A stretch of 22,298 nt of DNA from Candidatus Aerophobota bacterium (GTDB taxonomy: Bacteria > Aerophobota > Aerophobia > Aerophobales > B3-G15). Every line of letters starts with the position of its first letter. The first letter of the stretch is position 1. The notes below the pieces were generated by a model. That model was not told the origin of the DNA and made no database searches. It worked only from the letters and a program-made list of their open reading frames with translations. Made by a program: the position numbers and the translations under genes. This document shows, one piece after another, positions 1 to 8,248 of this stretch. The stretch covers positions 1 to 22,298 of the forward strand of contig JAUWZM010000041.1 of assembly GCA_030615365.1 (NCBI GenBank). The letters are read 5' to 3'.

Positions 1-72
1 TCTGTCATCGATGCCATTAGATCTGCTCTCGAGGGAAATCCTTTTATTCCGGCATGCAGAGATCCTTAATAA

Positions 73-1572
73 CATTCTGCTTTGGGGGATATCTCCCTCT
101 CTGATTATATGGATATAATTAAACAGGCTGAATAGTTACAAGATTTTTTCCACTGGGAACTTGAATTTCCTGATGTGTTTCAGGGTGATAATCCTGGATT
201 TGACTGTGTGATTGGGAATCCCCCGTACATAAGACAGGAAAGAATTATAAACTTAAAGAATTTCTTGAGGGTAAACTATAAAGAAGTCTATTGGGGAACT
301 GCTGATCTTTCAACATATTTTGTGAATCTGTGTATTCAAAAATTAAGAGATAGAGGTTATCACTCATATATTATAACGAATAAATGGCTTAGGGCTAAGT
401 ATGGTGAGAACTTAAGAGAATATTTAAGCAAGCAAACAAGGATTGTGAAAATTATTGACCTTACTGGCACCAAGGTTTTCAAAGATGCCGGTGTTGATGT
501 GCTGATATACATAATAAGAAAAGAAAAGCCAGAGAATGGTGAATTTGATTATTGCTTATATGGTGGAAAAAAAGTAGAGAATATAGTCGAAAAAGTAGAT
601 AGTAAATTTTCTAAGGTAGAGCAAAGAAAATTAGGTAAGAATTGGACTTTACAGGAAAAAGAAGTGATAGAAGTCAAGGAATATATTGATTCTGTTGGTA
701 CTAGGATAAAGAATACAGAGGACATAAATTTATACTTCGGTATAAAAACAGGATTTAATGAAGCATTTATAATTGATAGGCAAACCAAAGAAAGATTAAC
801 TGAAGAAGATCCTAACTCAGCAGAAATTATTAAGCCACTTTTAAGAGGTAGAGATATTAGGAGATGGAAGATTGAGTTTGCGAATATTTATCTTTTAGCA
901 ACAGATTATGATGTTAATATTCCTCAAAAATATCCTGCGATATATAATCATCTATTGAAATATGAGGACAAGGCAAGGAAAAGATACGATCAGGGTAAGA
1001 ACTGGTGGAATTTAAGGACGTGTGATTACTATGATGAATTTGAAAAGCCAAAGATTATTTATCCAAATATTTCAGAAAAGTTAGTCGCATATTTAGATTA
1101 CGATAGTTTCTATACGAATCAAAAATGTTACATTTTAACTTCTTTATTCAACGAACTCATAGGAATAATCTTTAACTCAAAGTTGATGAATTTTTATTTC
1201 AAGTTGATAGGGGCAAAATTGGGTTCCAGTGGTTTTGAAATGAATAAAATCTTTATAGAGCAGTTACCTATTTTAAAAAATGGGTATAATCACATATATT
1301 CTAAAATAGTCAATATTATTCAACATGGTTATACTAAAAATTCTAAGAAAGAATTTATTTTTTACATTGACCACACAATAACAGATAATTTGATATATGA
1401 ACTCTATTTTTTTGAAGAAAAACCGTTGATTAAGCAAATAGAAAAACATTTTAAAAAGAATGATGAATTTGAAATATACCACTCAATGAAGCAAAATAAA
1501 AAAATTGGTGAAATCATTCAGAGAATTCAAAACCATAAATATGTAAAAGTAATAGAGAAAAGTGTTAAGTGA
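73..1572 (+). pseudogene. Broken C-terminal part of an Eco57I/TaqI-like adenine-specific DNA methyltransferase
   Basis: This is the C-terminal half of an N6-adenine methyltransferase of the type IIG/PglX kind, which would modify adenine in DNA using SAM. The catalytic motif NPPY lies at 15-18 when counted from the GTG at 175. The TaqI-type target-recognition domain follows, with the family-typical GKNWWNLRTCDYYDEFEKP stretch around nt 993-1052. The frame is open upstream of 175 as far as 73 and reads as real protein (LQDFFHWELEFPDVF just before NPPY). It is interrupted by TAG at 133-135, in a place where relatives have Q or E, and by TAATAA at 67-72. The SAM-binding motif I expected N-terminally is not in the window. 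No ribosome binding site precedes GTG 175, so an independent start there is doubtful. I read it as a remnant; a fragment of a PglX cannot be separated from a stand-alone type IIG enzyme. Confidence 0.75.
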
Positions 1573-1746
1573 AGTACCCCGTTTTTAAAGGGCGGCGTAT
1601 CTTAGAACAGCTTCAGTTGCTTTGCTTCATACCTTTGATACTTTATAGTATTAACAATAGAATCTCTGTTTTTTAGCAAGAAATTTTATACTGTTTCGAA
1701 ATGCTTTAGACCTTGCGGAAAGCAAAAAAAATCAATTTGTTATGAC

Positions 1747-1781
1747 TTTGAGGGTTCCCTCACCTCAAAAATAAGTATAAT
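1747..1781 (+). promoter_or_regulatory. Putative promoter and operator of the SIR2-HerA pair
   Basis: TTTGAGG at 1747-1753 and CCTCAAA at 1763-1769 form a perfect 7-bp inverted repeat. It encloses a second nested palindrome, TGAGGG-TT-CCCTCA (1749-1762). A consensus TATAAT follows at 1776-1781. No good -35 box is seen at the usual spacing because the palindrome occupies that place, as expected for a promoter that needs or is blocked by a bound regulator. The assignment is inferred from position, 110 bases ahead of the SIR2 start. Confidence 0.45.
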
Positions 1782-1798
1782 AGAGGAGAAGGTTTCAA

Positions 1799-1867
1799 AT
1801 GGGTGCAAAAGTAAGGCTCCAGAAGAGCACTTCTGCATTTTTACCAAAGGTCTCAAGAATAATGTAA
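1799..1867 (+). CDS. Possible 22-codon leader peptide ahead of SIR2 gene
   Basis: An ATG at 1799 sits 7-8 bases after a GAGGAGAAGG ribosome-binding-like stretch and opens a 22-codon ORF ending in TAA at 1865-1867. It is located downstream of the TATAAT box at 1776 and 24 bases before the SIR2 start. The peptide (begins MGAKVRLQKS) matches nothing I know. It could be a leader peptide or a chance ORF; the good ribosome binding site is the only positive evidence. Confidence 0.25.
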   Translation: MGAKVRLQKSTSAFLPKVSRIM

Positions 1868-1890
1868 AATTTAGGAGGGAATGAAAAAAT

Positions 1891-3381
1891 ATGAATGGTG
1901 AAAAGACAAAATTGGATAAATTAAAAAAAAGTGCTTTGTACATTGGTAAAGAAGAAACAATTGCCAAAAGAAGAGAAGCTGAAAAAATAGAAAAAGAACA
2001 AGATGCAGAAAGACTATTTGAAGAAATTAACCTGCGTCTTCAAAATTATTTAAAGATGGATAATGTTTCTTTTCTATTTGGGACTGGTTCCTCTATGCCA
2101 TTAGGGGCAAAGTCGATTGGTAGTATCCCATTAAGTATCGAGAAAAGTCTGCTTCAGAAAGTTAATGAAAATCCAAAGATGGCACAGATGTTTTATTTTG
2201 CCATAGGTATGTTGTCCAAAGATAAAGAATTGATACAAAATGCAAGAGAGGAAGTCAAATTCGAGGATTACACAAAGCGAAGAAGGGAGCAAATTGAAGA
2301 ACTATTAGAAACAGCTTTAGGAAACGAGATTGAACATAAAATTAATTTGGAACATCTACTTGGGTATTTGTATAAAATAAAATCTATCGAATTGGCTAAC
2401 GACAGTCATATTTCTATTGATAATTTCGAGATTAGCAGCACGGAAGGTACTAATGGAACTTCGGTAGATAAACTGATTGGGTTTTTAAAAATAGAATTGT
2501 TTAATCTCTGTAATATACCAAAAGAAGATTTCATTAAAAAAGGAAAAGATGATAATCTTTATAGAAAAGAATATAAAGAAGATGAAGAAACAGAAATTAA
2601 GGATTACTACTATTATCATAAAGAACTTCTAAAAAGGATTCTTTCAAGACCATTAAACCTGAAAAGGGCGAAGATATTTACCACAAATTATGATTTAGCA
2701 ATTGAAAAAGCAATGGATGAATTGGGAATTATGTATATTGATGGTTTTGTTGGGTTTCATAAAAGAACTTTGAGGCCTGAATCATATAGCTACGATCTTT
2801 ATTACCCGACTACCACTACTGAGGGGAAAGTTCATAGGTTGGAAAAGGTTATTCATTTCTATAAACTGCATGGTTCTTTAAGCTGGGTAGAAAAGAAAAA
2901 AGATAGCGTTAACATTTACGGAATTGAAGAAAGAAATATCGAAATACTGGGAAATAAAGAAAGAGGGAAAGTAATGGTTTACCCTACTCCCTTAAAGAAA
3001 AGACTTGCATTGGATTTTCCTTATTCAGAAATATTCAGGCATTTTGCATCTACGATTACCCAGCCGCAGTCTGTTTTGATCACAATTGGATATAGTTTCG
3101 GAGATGAGCATATAAACGATATTATTTACCAGGCGCTGTCTATTTCTTCATTTACACTAATAGTTGTAAATAAATCCTTAAGTCCAGAAATCGGAAGGCT
3201 GATAAACATAAATGATCCAAGAATAATTGTTTTGACAGGTAATTATTTAGGTGATTTTAGAAATTTCTCTACGGAGGTTTTACCATACTTCCACGAGACA
3301 AAAATTGAGGAAAATATTGCCAGAACAATGAATATATTGTACAAAAAGGATGTAGGAGAAAAAAAGGATAATGAATTCTGA
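1891..3381 (+). CDS. SIR2-domain NADase of a SIR2-HerA defence pair
   Basis: A 496-residue protein with a charged, coiled-coil-like N-terminus (1-55) followed by a SIR2-like fold. Visible motifs are the nucleotide-binding GTGSS (64-68), TTNYD (264-268), the HG pair with the putative catalytic histidine (KLHGS, H327) and GYSFGDEHIN (400-409) near the C-terminus. These are the marks of the bacterial SIR2_2 defence family, which hydrolyses NAD+ rather than deacetylating proteins. The chosen ATG follows TTAGGAGGG (1870-1878) by 12 bases; ATG 1881 is in another frame and stops at once. The stop overlaps the downstream herA-like start by 11 bases, which indicates translational coupling. In characterised SIR2-HerA (Nezha-type) systems the two proteins form one complex that depletes NAD+ and arrests infected cells. 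That role is inferred here from domain content and gene order. Confidence 0.88.
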   Translation: MNGEKTKLDKLKKSALYIGKEETIAKRREAEKIEKEQDAERLFEEINLRLQNYLKMDNVSFLFGTGSSMPLGAKSIGSIPLSIEKSLLQKVNENPKMAQMFYFAIGMLSKDKELIQNAREEVKFEDYTKRRREQIEELLETALGNEIEHKINLEHLLGYLYKIKSIELANDSHISIDNFEISSTEGTNGTSVDKLIGFLKIELFNLCNIPKEDFIKKGKDDNLYRKEYKEDEETEIKDYYYYHKELLKRILSRPLNLKRAKIFTTNYDLAIEKAMDELGIMYIDGFVGFHKRTLRPESYSYDLYYPTTTTEGKVHRLEKVIHFYKLHGSLSWVEKKKDSVNIYGIEERNIEILGNKERGKVMVYPTPLKKRLALDFPYSEIFRHFASTITQPQSVLITIGYSFGDEHINDIIYQALSISSFTLIVVNKSLSPEIGRLININDPRIIVLTGNYLGDFRNFSTEVLPYFHETKIEENIARTMNILYKKDVGEKKDNEF

Positions 3382-5608
3382 TAGAACTATTGGAAGAATT
3401 ATTTTTGTGGATAGTTTTCGAGCAATCGTAGAACTGAATTCTGAATTGAAGAGTCTCACAAAAAGTGACTACAATGATATATACGAAGTTGCCAAAATAA
3501 ATTCTTATGTAGTTATACCTGTAGGACAATATAAAATAATTGGATTGATTACGAAAGTTCAATTATCGGATGAAGCTACTGCATTACCTCAAAAGACTTT
3601 TATAACTCTACCTGAAACTAAGAGAAAAATTACCGTAACAATGATAGGGAATATTATACCTAAGATTGAAGGAAAGGATGAGTTTAGACAAGGAGTATCG
3701 GTTTTCCCTACATTGGATAATCCGGTGTGGTTTATAACAGATAACGAATTGGACTTAATATTTGACAGTAAGCCTAAATGCATAAACCACAAAAAGGATT
3801 ACTTTATTCCCATTGGTGAGTCTCCTGCCTTCAGGAATTATACGGTAAAGATAAACCCCGACAAATTTTTTGGTAAGCATGCCGCCATTTTGGGCAATAC
3901 AGGTTCAGGTAAGTCCTGCACGATTACAGCCTTACTTCAATCTATTTTTGACTATGAAGAAAAAAATGGAGATGAGGAGACTTTTGTAAAAAATGCTCAC
4001 TTTGTTATATTAGATTCTAACGGTGAATATAGGAAGACATTTATTAAAAACGAAGAGGGAAAAGAATATAAACACAGAGACCTTGTTAATGCATTGTATG
4101 TATCAAGTGACTTAGAAGCAGGAGGACTAAGAATTCCTTATTGGTTTATGAATTTTGAAGATTTTTCAACATTATTTAAGGCAAGCGAAAAGACCCAACA
4201 GCCAGTTTTAAACATGGCAATAAACTTGGCTAAAAAGGTTTCTAGTTTGCAAAAAGAGAAACATTTACTTGTTTATTTAATGCGTGAGTTACGAAACATT
4301 TACTTTTTTTTGATATCTCAAGAGAAACCAGGAACTATCAAGAAATCAGCCTATAATTTGTGCGTTAATATACTTGGTTATATATCAAAACATGAAAGTG
4401 AATTGATTGAAGAGATTGAAAAGACTTTTATCAATGGCCTAAAAATTGAACTGGATAAATTAAAAGATGCGTGTCCTGATCCGCTAAATACGTATAATGT
4501 TGAAGGAATTCCTACCGATAATAAAAAGGATTTTGGGGTGTGGTATGACCAAAATATTCAGATTCTCAATAAAGCAATCGCGGTTGAGATTAGTGAATTT
4601 TTAGACGTTGACAAACCCGTTCATTTTGAAATTGAGAAATTAATATCAGACTATATATATCAAGCTGTTAGAATTTCTACAGAAGAAGGCATTGGAGAAA
4701 TGAGATTAAAAGAAAACATCAATACGCTCAAATTAAGAATACGAAAGTACATAAGAGATGGACGATTTAATTTCATGTTTAAAAATACAAAGCATAGTAA
4801 TTCCCTCCCCTTATTTTTAAGATATGTTTTGGGTCAATTAAATACCTATAAAATAAAAGATGATATAAGGCACGCTCCTTTTGGAAAATACTACGAGGAT
4901 TTGGCTACCGATAAAGAGAAACCTAATCAGGTTACAATAATAGATTTAAGTTTGCTCTCTTCAGAAGTGTTAGAAAATGTCACAGCGCTAATTGCAAGAT
5001 TAATACTGGAATTCTTACAAAGGATAGAGAAAATACATGGTAGAGAGAAAAGAGGTAAATTTCCTGTTGTCCTGATACTGGAAGAAGCTCACAATTATAT
5101 TCCCGAAAAAAGAAGAAAAGAAACAGACGAAGAAATTTCCGTCTCCAAAAAAGTCTTTGAGAGAATTGCTCGTGAAGGAAGAAAGTATGGATTAGGTTTG
5201 GTTATATCTTCCCAGAGGCCGAGCGAAGTATCTAAAACAGTACTGGCTCAGTGTAATTCTTTCATCGTGCACAGGCTACAAAATCCTGAAGATCAAAAGT
5301 ACGTACGCCAACTTGTTCCCTCCATAAATCAAGATTTGTTGGATCAACTTCCAGTACTACCACAGCAGCATGCAATCATAATGGGCGACTGTGTTCGAGC
5401 ACCTGTACAAGTAAAGATAAATGAAGCAAATCCTACTCCCACAAGTTATGACCCAGAATTTTTTAGGCACTGGATAGAAAAACAATCAGAAAAATTTCCG
5501 AAGTTCGAAGAAATTTGCAAAGAATGGGAAGGAAAAGTTAATAAAGAAGAAGGTAAATTAAACGAAGTAACGCCTGACGATGAAATTAAGGGAAAAGAAG
5601 AAAAATGA
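3371..5608 (+). CDS. herA: HerA/FtsK-like hexameric ATPase, partner of SIR2
   Basis: A 745-residue DUF87/HerA-type DNA translocase. A HAS-barrel-like segment occupies about 1-90. The Walker A motif GNTGSGKS is at 175-182, Walker B with LEEAH at 570-574, and the SSQRPSEVSK stretch around 613-622 with downstream HRLQNPEDQKYV is typical of HerA. Between Walker A and B lies a long helical insertion (about 220-520). The lysine/glutamate-rich C-terminal tail (from about 700) looks disordered. The ATG lies inside the end of the SIR2 gene (ATGAATTCTGA), with AGGAG at 3354-3358 as a likely ribosome binding site. Archaeal HerA works with NurA in end resection. Next to SIR2, with no nurA in sight, this copy is far more likely the ATPase half of an NAD-depleting defence complex. 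It is longer than most HerA proteins. Confidence 0.88.
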   Translation: MNSDRTIGRIIFVDSFRAIVELNSELKSLTKSDYNDIYEVAKINSYVVIPVGQYKIIGLITKVQLSDEATALPQKTFITLPETKRKITVTMIGNIIPKIEGKDEFRQGVSVFPTLDNPVWFITDNELDLIFDSKPKCINHKKDYFIPIGESPAFRNYTVKINPDKFFGKHAAILGNTGSGKSCTITALLQSIFDYEEKNGDEETFVKNAHFVILDSNGEYRKTFIKNEEGKEYKHRDLVNALYVSSDLEAGGLRIPYWFMNFEDFSTLFKASEKTQQPVLNMAINLAKKVSSLQKEKHLLVYLMRELRNIYFFLISQEKPGTIKKSAYNLCVNILGYISKHESELIEEIEKTFINGLKIELDKLKDACPDPLNTYNVEGIPTDNKKDFGVWYDQNIQILNKAIAVEISEFLDVDKPVHFEIEKLISDYIYQAVRISTEEGIGEMRLKENINTLKLRIRKYIRDGRFNFMFKNTKHSNSLPLFLRYVLGQLNTYKIKDDIRHAPFGKYYEDLATDKEKPNQVTIIDLSLLSSEVLENVTALIARLILEFLQRIEKIHGREKRGKFPVVLILEEAHNYIPEKRRKETDEEISVSKKVFERIAREGRKYGLGLVISSQRPSEVSKTVLAQCNSFIVHRLQNPEDQKYVRQLVPSINQDLLDQLPVLPQQHAIIMGDCVRAPVQVKINEANPTPTSYDPEFFRHWIEKQSEKFPKFEEICKEWEGKVNKEEGKLNEVTPDDEIKGKEEK

Positions 5609-5670
5609 ATATAACTACTAACGAGGAAATGATTTTAGTTAAAAATTGCAATAAAAAAATTTTAGTTTAG
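5605..5670 (+). pseudogene. 21-residue ORF, possible remnant of a helicase start
   Basis: The ATG overlaps the HerA stop (ATGA) and reads MNITTNEEMILVKNCNKKILV before TAG at 5668-5670. The pattern 'NEE..I......KILV' directly followed by bases encoding GP (GGTCCC) and, one base out of frame, GGATCT (GS), resembles the N-terminus of UvrD/AAA-type ATPases just before their Walker A loop. I infer a decayed third gene of the SIR2-HerA operon, but 21 residues are too few to be sure; a chance coupled ORF is equally possible. Confidence 0.25.
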
Positions 5671-5694
5671 GGTCCCAAAAGGATCTGAAATACT

Positions 5695-5737
5695 ATTAAA
5701 ATTTGTATACTCTGGAATATAATACTTATGAGTATAC
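5695..5737 (+). promoter_or_regulatory. Putative promoter of the BREX-like operon with palindromic operator
   Basis: A perfect TATAAT at 5718-5723 lies inside the 17-base spacer of a perfect 8-bp inverted repeat, GTATACTC at 5705-5712 and GAGTATAC at 5730-5737. The -35 region (ATTAAA or TTAAAA at 5695-5701) is poor. A palindrome straddling the -10 and start site is what a repressor site looks like. It is the only good promoter I see ahead of the co-directional genes 5822-18154. Confidence 0.55.
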
Positions 5738-5821
5738 TTATGTTTCATTTAAAAGAATCACTAGTACTCCTGATCAGGCAAGGACTAAAGAGAATTAGAA
5801 ACAGAATAAGGAGGATCGATT

Positions 5822-6418
5822 ATGGATAATATTCCAAAAGAAGAGTTGATGAATCTGTATGAGACATTATCTGAGGATACTCTTAAAAAGCTTGGTGTGT
5901 ATGATGAGGCGAAGAAATCTTACGAGGAAAAGCAAGAGATAGAAAGGTTAAAGAGTGAACGTCTTAAAAGAGCAATGGCATTGGTGAAAGAAGCTCAAGA
6001 ATTACTGAATATATATAATTTTGAGCTGAGGATTGCTGCAGGAGGAACGCGAATTGTGGATAAAAATGGACGAAGTATCTCTGGTAATTCGCAAAAAAAG
6101 AGGGAAATAGGTAGTAGACTTCCAGGGGGTATTAGAACCACAGCAACTCAATATAGAATTCCTATTTTGCAGGCTTTGGTCGACTTAGGTGGAGAAGGAA
6201 AAGTAGGCATAGTATTAGAACAAGTTTACCAACAGATGAAGGATATTTTTGTGCCAGTAGATTTAGAAAAATTTTCCTCAGGGGTACTACGATGGAGCAA
6301 TGCTGCTCAATGGGAAAGAGTTAAAATGGTAAAAGAAGGGTTGCTTCGGGAAGACTCACCTCATGGAGTTTGGGAAATCTCAGAGAAAGGAAGAGAATAT
6401 TTACGGGATTATAAATAA
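5822..6418 (+). CDS. Winged-helix protein with Mrr N-terminal-like domain
   Basis: A 198-residue protein. Residues 1-70 are charged and helical, probably coiled coil. From about 108 to 198 the sequence follows the Mrr_N winged-helix pattern: QYRIPILQALVDLGG, then VLEQVYQQM, then RWSNAAQWERVKMVKEGLL, and the closing GVWEISEKGREYL wing. Mrr_N normally precedes the Mrr_cat endonuclease domain of methylation-dependent restriction enzymes. That catalytic domain is absent here, so this is more likely a DNA-binding regulator or targeting subunit than a nuclease. The ATG at 5822 is well supported by AAGGAGG at 5808-5814. It is the first gene after the palindromic promoter at 5695-5737, which makes it a candidate autoregulator. 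Its stop overlaps the next ATG (TAATG). Confidence 0.7.
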   Translation: MDNIPKEELMNLYETLSEDTLKKLGVYDEAKKSYEEKQEIERLKSERLKRAMALVKEAQELLNIYNFELRIAAGGTRIVDKNGRSISGNSQKKREIGSRLPGGIRTTATQYRIPILQALVDLGGEGKVGIVLEQVYQQMKDIFVPVDLEKFSSGVLRWSNAAQWERVKMVKEGLLREDSPHGVWEISEKGREYLRDYK

Positions 6419-6558
6419 TGAATACGAGTGAACAAGAAATTAAAAATAAAGTAATGAAACTCCAGTTATCAAACGGATACTACTTACGCTTTGAACATTT
6501 ATCACACCTGCTGCATTATGTGTTAAGCGAAATATCAGGGGATTTATCTAATGACTAA
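6418..6558 (+). pseudogene. Partial N-terminal copy of the DUF4007 gene
   Basis: A 46-codon ORF whose ATG overlaps the previous stop (TAATG). From its internal Met codon at 6454, about 25 residues (MKLQLSNGYYLRFEHLS...) repeat the N-terminus of the full DUF4007 gene at 8313. The DNA matches closely over about 75 bases, and most differences are silent. After this the similarity ends and the ORF closes within the next gene, whose start (6551) it overlaps by 8 bases. It is best seen as a truncated duplicate left by a rearrangement. Because it is coupled on both sides it may still be translated and help deliver ribosomes to the AlbA_2 gene. Confidence 0.65.
6454..6529 (+). repeat. Direct repeat, copy A (partner at 8313-8388)
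   Basis: These 76 bases match 8313-8388 at most positions, including an uninterrupted stretch TATCAAACGGATACTACTTA. Mismatches are mainly third-position transitions, which means both copies were once under selection as protein. The two copies flank the AlbA_2 gene in the same orientation. Confidence 0.85.
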
Positions 6559-8248
6559 AGAAGAAATTTTAAAGATTATCTCTCAGGGTGAATCTTTTAC
6601 TGTAGAATTCAAAGGGGAAGAGAGAGCTTCTCTATCAGATTATGAATTATATAAAGCTGTGGTATGTCTTGCTAATGGTAATGGAGGTTTGCTTTTAATT
6701 GGTGTTGAAGATGATGGTAGAACTATAGGTGCAAGGCCCCGGCATGGAAGTTTAACTGATCCGCTAAGGCTCAAGGCAGCAATATTTAATAATACTATAC
6801 CTAATCTTCATGTTGATGTAGAAATCACTCCCATAAATGAAAAGTCTATTATTGTAGTTAAAATCCCTCGTTATAATCGTCCTGTGAGTACTGCCAGTGG
6901 TTTATATGTTCGTCGTGCTATTATGGGAACCGGTAAACCAGGATGTGTTCCTTTCTATGCACATGAAATGGAATCCCGCAGAGCAAGTCTTGGTCTTTTT
7001 GATTTAACTGCTCAACCTATTACTGCAGTTAAGTGGGAAGACCTCGATCCAATTGAATTTCAACGATTAAGGAAAGTGATAAAACAATATAGTGGCGATA
7101 AAACATTACTTGAGCTTAATGACTTTGAAATGGCAAAAGCACTTGGTTTAGTAGAAGGGAATATCGAACCAAAACATCCAACCCTGGCAGGGGTTCTTCT
7201 TTTAGGGAATGAAGAAACTCTGCAAAGGAATGTACCCGCTCATGAAGTAGCTTTTCAGGTTCTAAAAGGAACGAAGGTTGAAGTAAATAATTTCTTTCGC
7301 TGGCCATTGATAAGAATAATTGAAGAGGCGACAACTCAATTTCAGGCACGTAATAGGGAAGAGGAAGTAATGGTGGGTTTATTTCGTGTAGGGGTTCCCG
7401 ATTATTCAGAACAGAGTGTTCGGGAAGCATTTCTTAATGCAATTATTCATAGAGATTATCAGAAGATTGGCGCAGTTCATTTTCAATGGTACGAAGATAA
7501 AATAGAAATAAGCAACCCAGGAGGTTTTATAGAAGGGGTAACTCTTAGGAATTTACTCGTTACTCCACCCCGACCAAGGAATCCACGATTAGCTGATGTT
7601 TTCAAGAGAATTGGACTTGTTGAGCGAACGGGAAGAGGAATTGATACTATCTTTGAAGGACAGGTCAGATATGGACGCCCAATTCCAGATTATGGCAGAA
7701 CTACGGAAGAGAATGTAACGGTTATATTGCGAGGAGGTAAGGCAAATCTGGATTTTTGTAAATGGGTTGTTGAGCAGGAAAGAGCAGGACGAATCCTTTC
7801 TTTAGATAGTTTAATTATTATTAACGAGCTACAATATGAACGACGGATTAATATTACTCGTGCAATGGAATTAACTCAAAAAACAGAAGGAGATATTCGC
7901 TCTACACTGGAACGCCTTGTTGAATATGGTATTATAGAAGCTAAAGGAGAAAAGCGGGGGAGAATATATCATCTTGCCGCCAGTGTTTACAGAATTTTCG
8001 GAGAAAAAGTAGGATATGTGCGGACACGAGGATTTGAACCCATTCAACAGCAAGAAATGATTATTCAATATCTTCGCGCTCATAGGCATATTAAGCGTTC
8101 CGAAGTTGCTGAACTATGTAAATTATCTCCTGATCAGGCGAAACGGCTGCTTCAAAAACTAGTCAAAGCAGGTAAACTTGTCCAGTATGGTAAGGGCAAG
8201 GGTACAAGATATGAGATGAAATCGCTAAATACGGGCGAGCCCAAATAA
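6551..8248 (+). CDS. AlbA_2 (Schlafen-like) protein with GHKL-type ATPase and C-terminal winged helix
   Basis: A 565-residue protein. The N-terminal AlbA_2 domain (about 12-135) opens with ESFTVEFKGEE and has the typical ANGNGGLLLIGVEDDG. A HATPase_c_4-type region follows, with the N-box-like REAFLNAIIHRDY (291-303), the glycine loop ISNPGGF (320-326) and RTGRGI (359-364). The C-terminus (about 500-560) is a winged helix-turn-helix (RSEVAELCKLSPDQAKRLL). Proteins of this architecture are annotated as ATP-binding transcriptional regulators or RecG-like proteins and are common inside defence islands. The GHKL and winged-helix modules suggest a nucleotide-responsive DNA-binding regulator of this operon. 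A direct effector role, as for Schlafen RNases, cannot be excluded. Its last codons carry the first copy of a tandem repeat (8227-8264). It sits between a truncated and a complete copy of DUF4007, so it may have entered the operon by duplication or insertion. Confidence 0.82.
   Translation: MTKEEILKIISQGESFTVEFKGEERASLSDYELYKAVVCLANGNGGLLLIGVEDDGRTIGARPRHGSLTDPLRLKAAIFNNTIPNLHVDVEITPINEKSIIVVKIPRYNRPVSTASGLYVRRAIMGTGKPGCVPFYAHEMESRRASLGLFDLTAQPITAVKWEDLDPIEFQRLRKVIKQYSGDKTLLELNDFEMAKALGLVEGNIEPKHPTLAGVLLLGNEETLQRNVPAHEVAFQVLKGTKVEVNNFFRWPLIRIIEEATTQFQARNREEEVMVGLFRVGVPDYSEQSVREAFLNAIIHRDYQKIGAVHFQWYEDKIEISNPGGFIEGVTLRNLLVTPPRPRNPRLADVFKRIGLVERTGRGIDTIFEGQVRYGRPIPDYGRTTEENVTVILRGGKANLDFCKWVVEQERAGRILSLDSLIIINELQYERRINITRAMELTQKTEGDIRSTLERLVEYGIIEAKGEKRGRIYHLAASVYRIFGEKVGYVRTRGFEPIQQQEMIIQYLRAHRHIKRSEVAELCKLSPDQAKRLLQKLVKAGKLVQYGKGKGTRYEMKSLNTGEPK

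Larger units (their letters stand above)
1573..1890. other. Intergenic stretch between methyltransferase remnant and SIR2 gene
   Basis: This 318-base, AT-rich gap separates the broken methyltransferase from the SIR2-HerA pair. The first half shows no convincing gene or terminator; a short ATACT/AGTAT inverted repeat near 1640 is too weak to call. The second half holds a palindrome, a TATAAT box and a 22-codon ORF, listed separately. Confidence 0.5.

Noticed and set aside
1..66. End of an upstream gene (SVIDAIRSALEGNPFIP, closing at TAATAA)
   Set aside because: Only 22 codons are visible and I could not recognise them; they may belong to the broken methyltransferase or to a different gene.
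1569..1677. Short GTG-started ORF after the methyltransferase remnant
   Set aside because: No ribosome binding site and no resemblance to a known protein; its composition is like random AT-rich sequence.
3371..5608. HerA as part of a HerA-NurA DNA repair pair
   Set aside because: No nurA or mre11/rad50 genes nearby, and the overlap with a SIR2 gene points to the defence pair.
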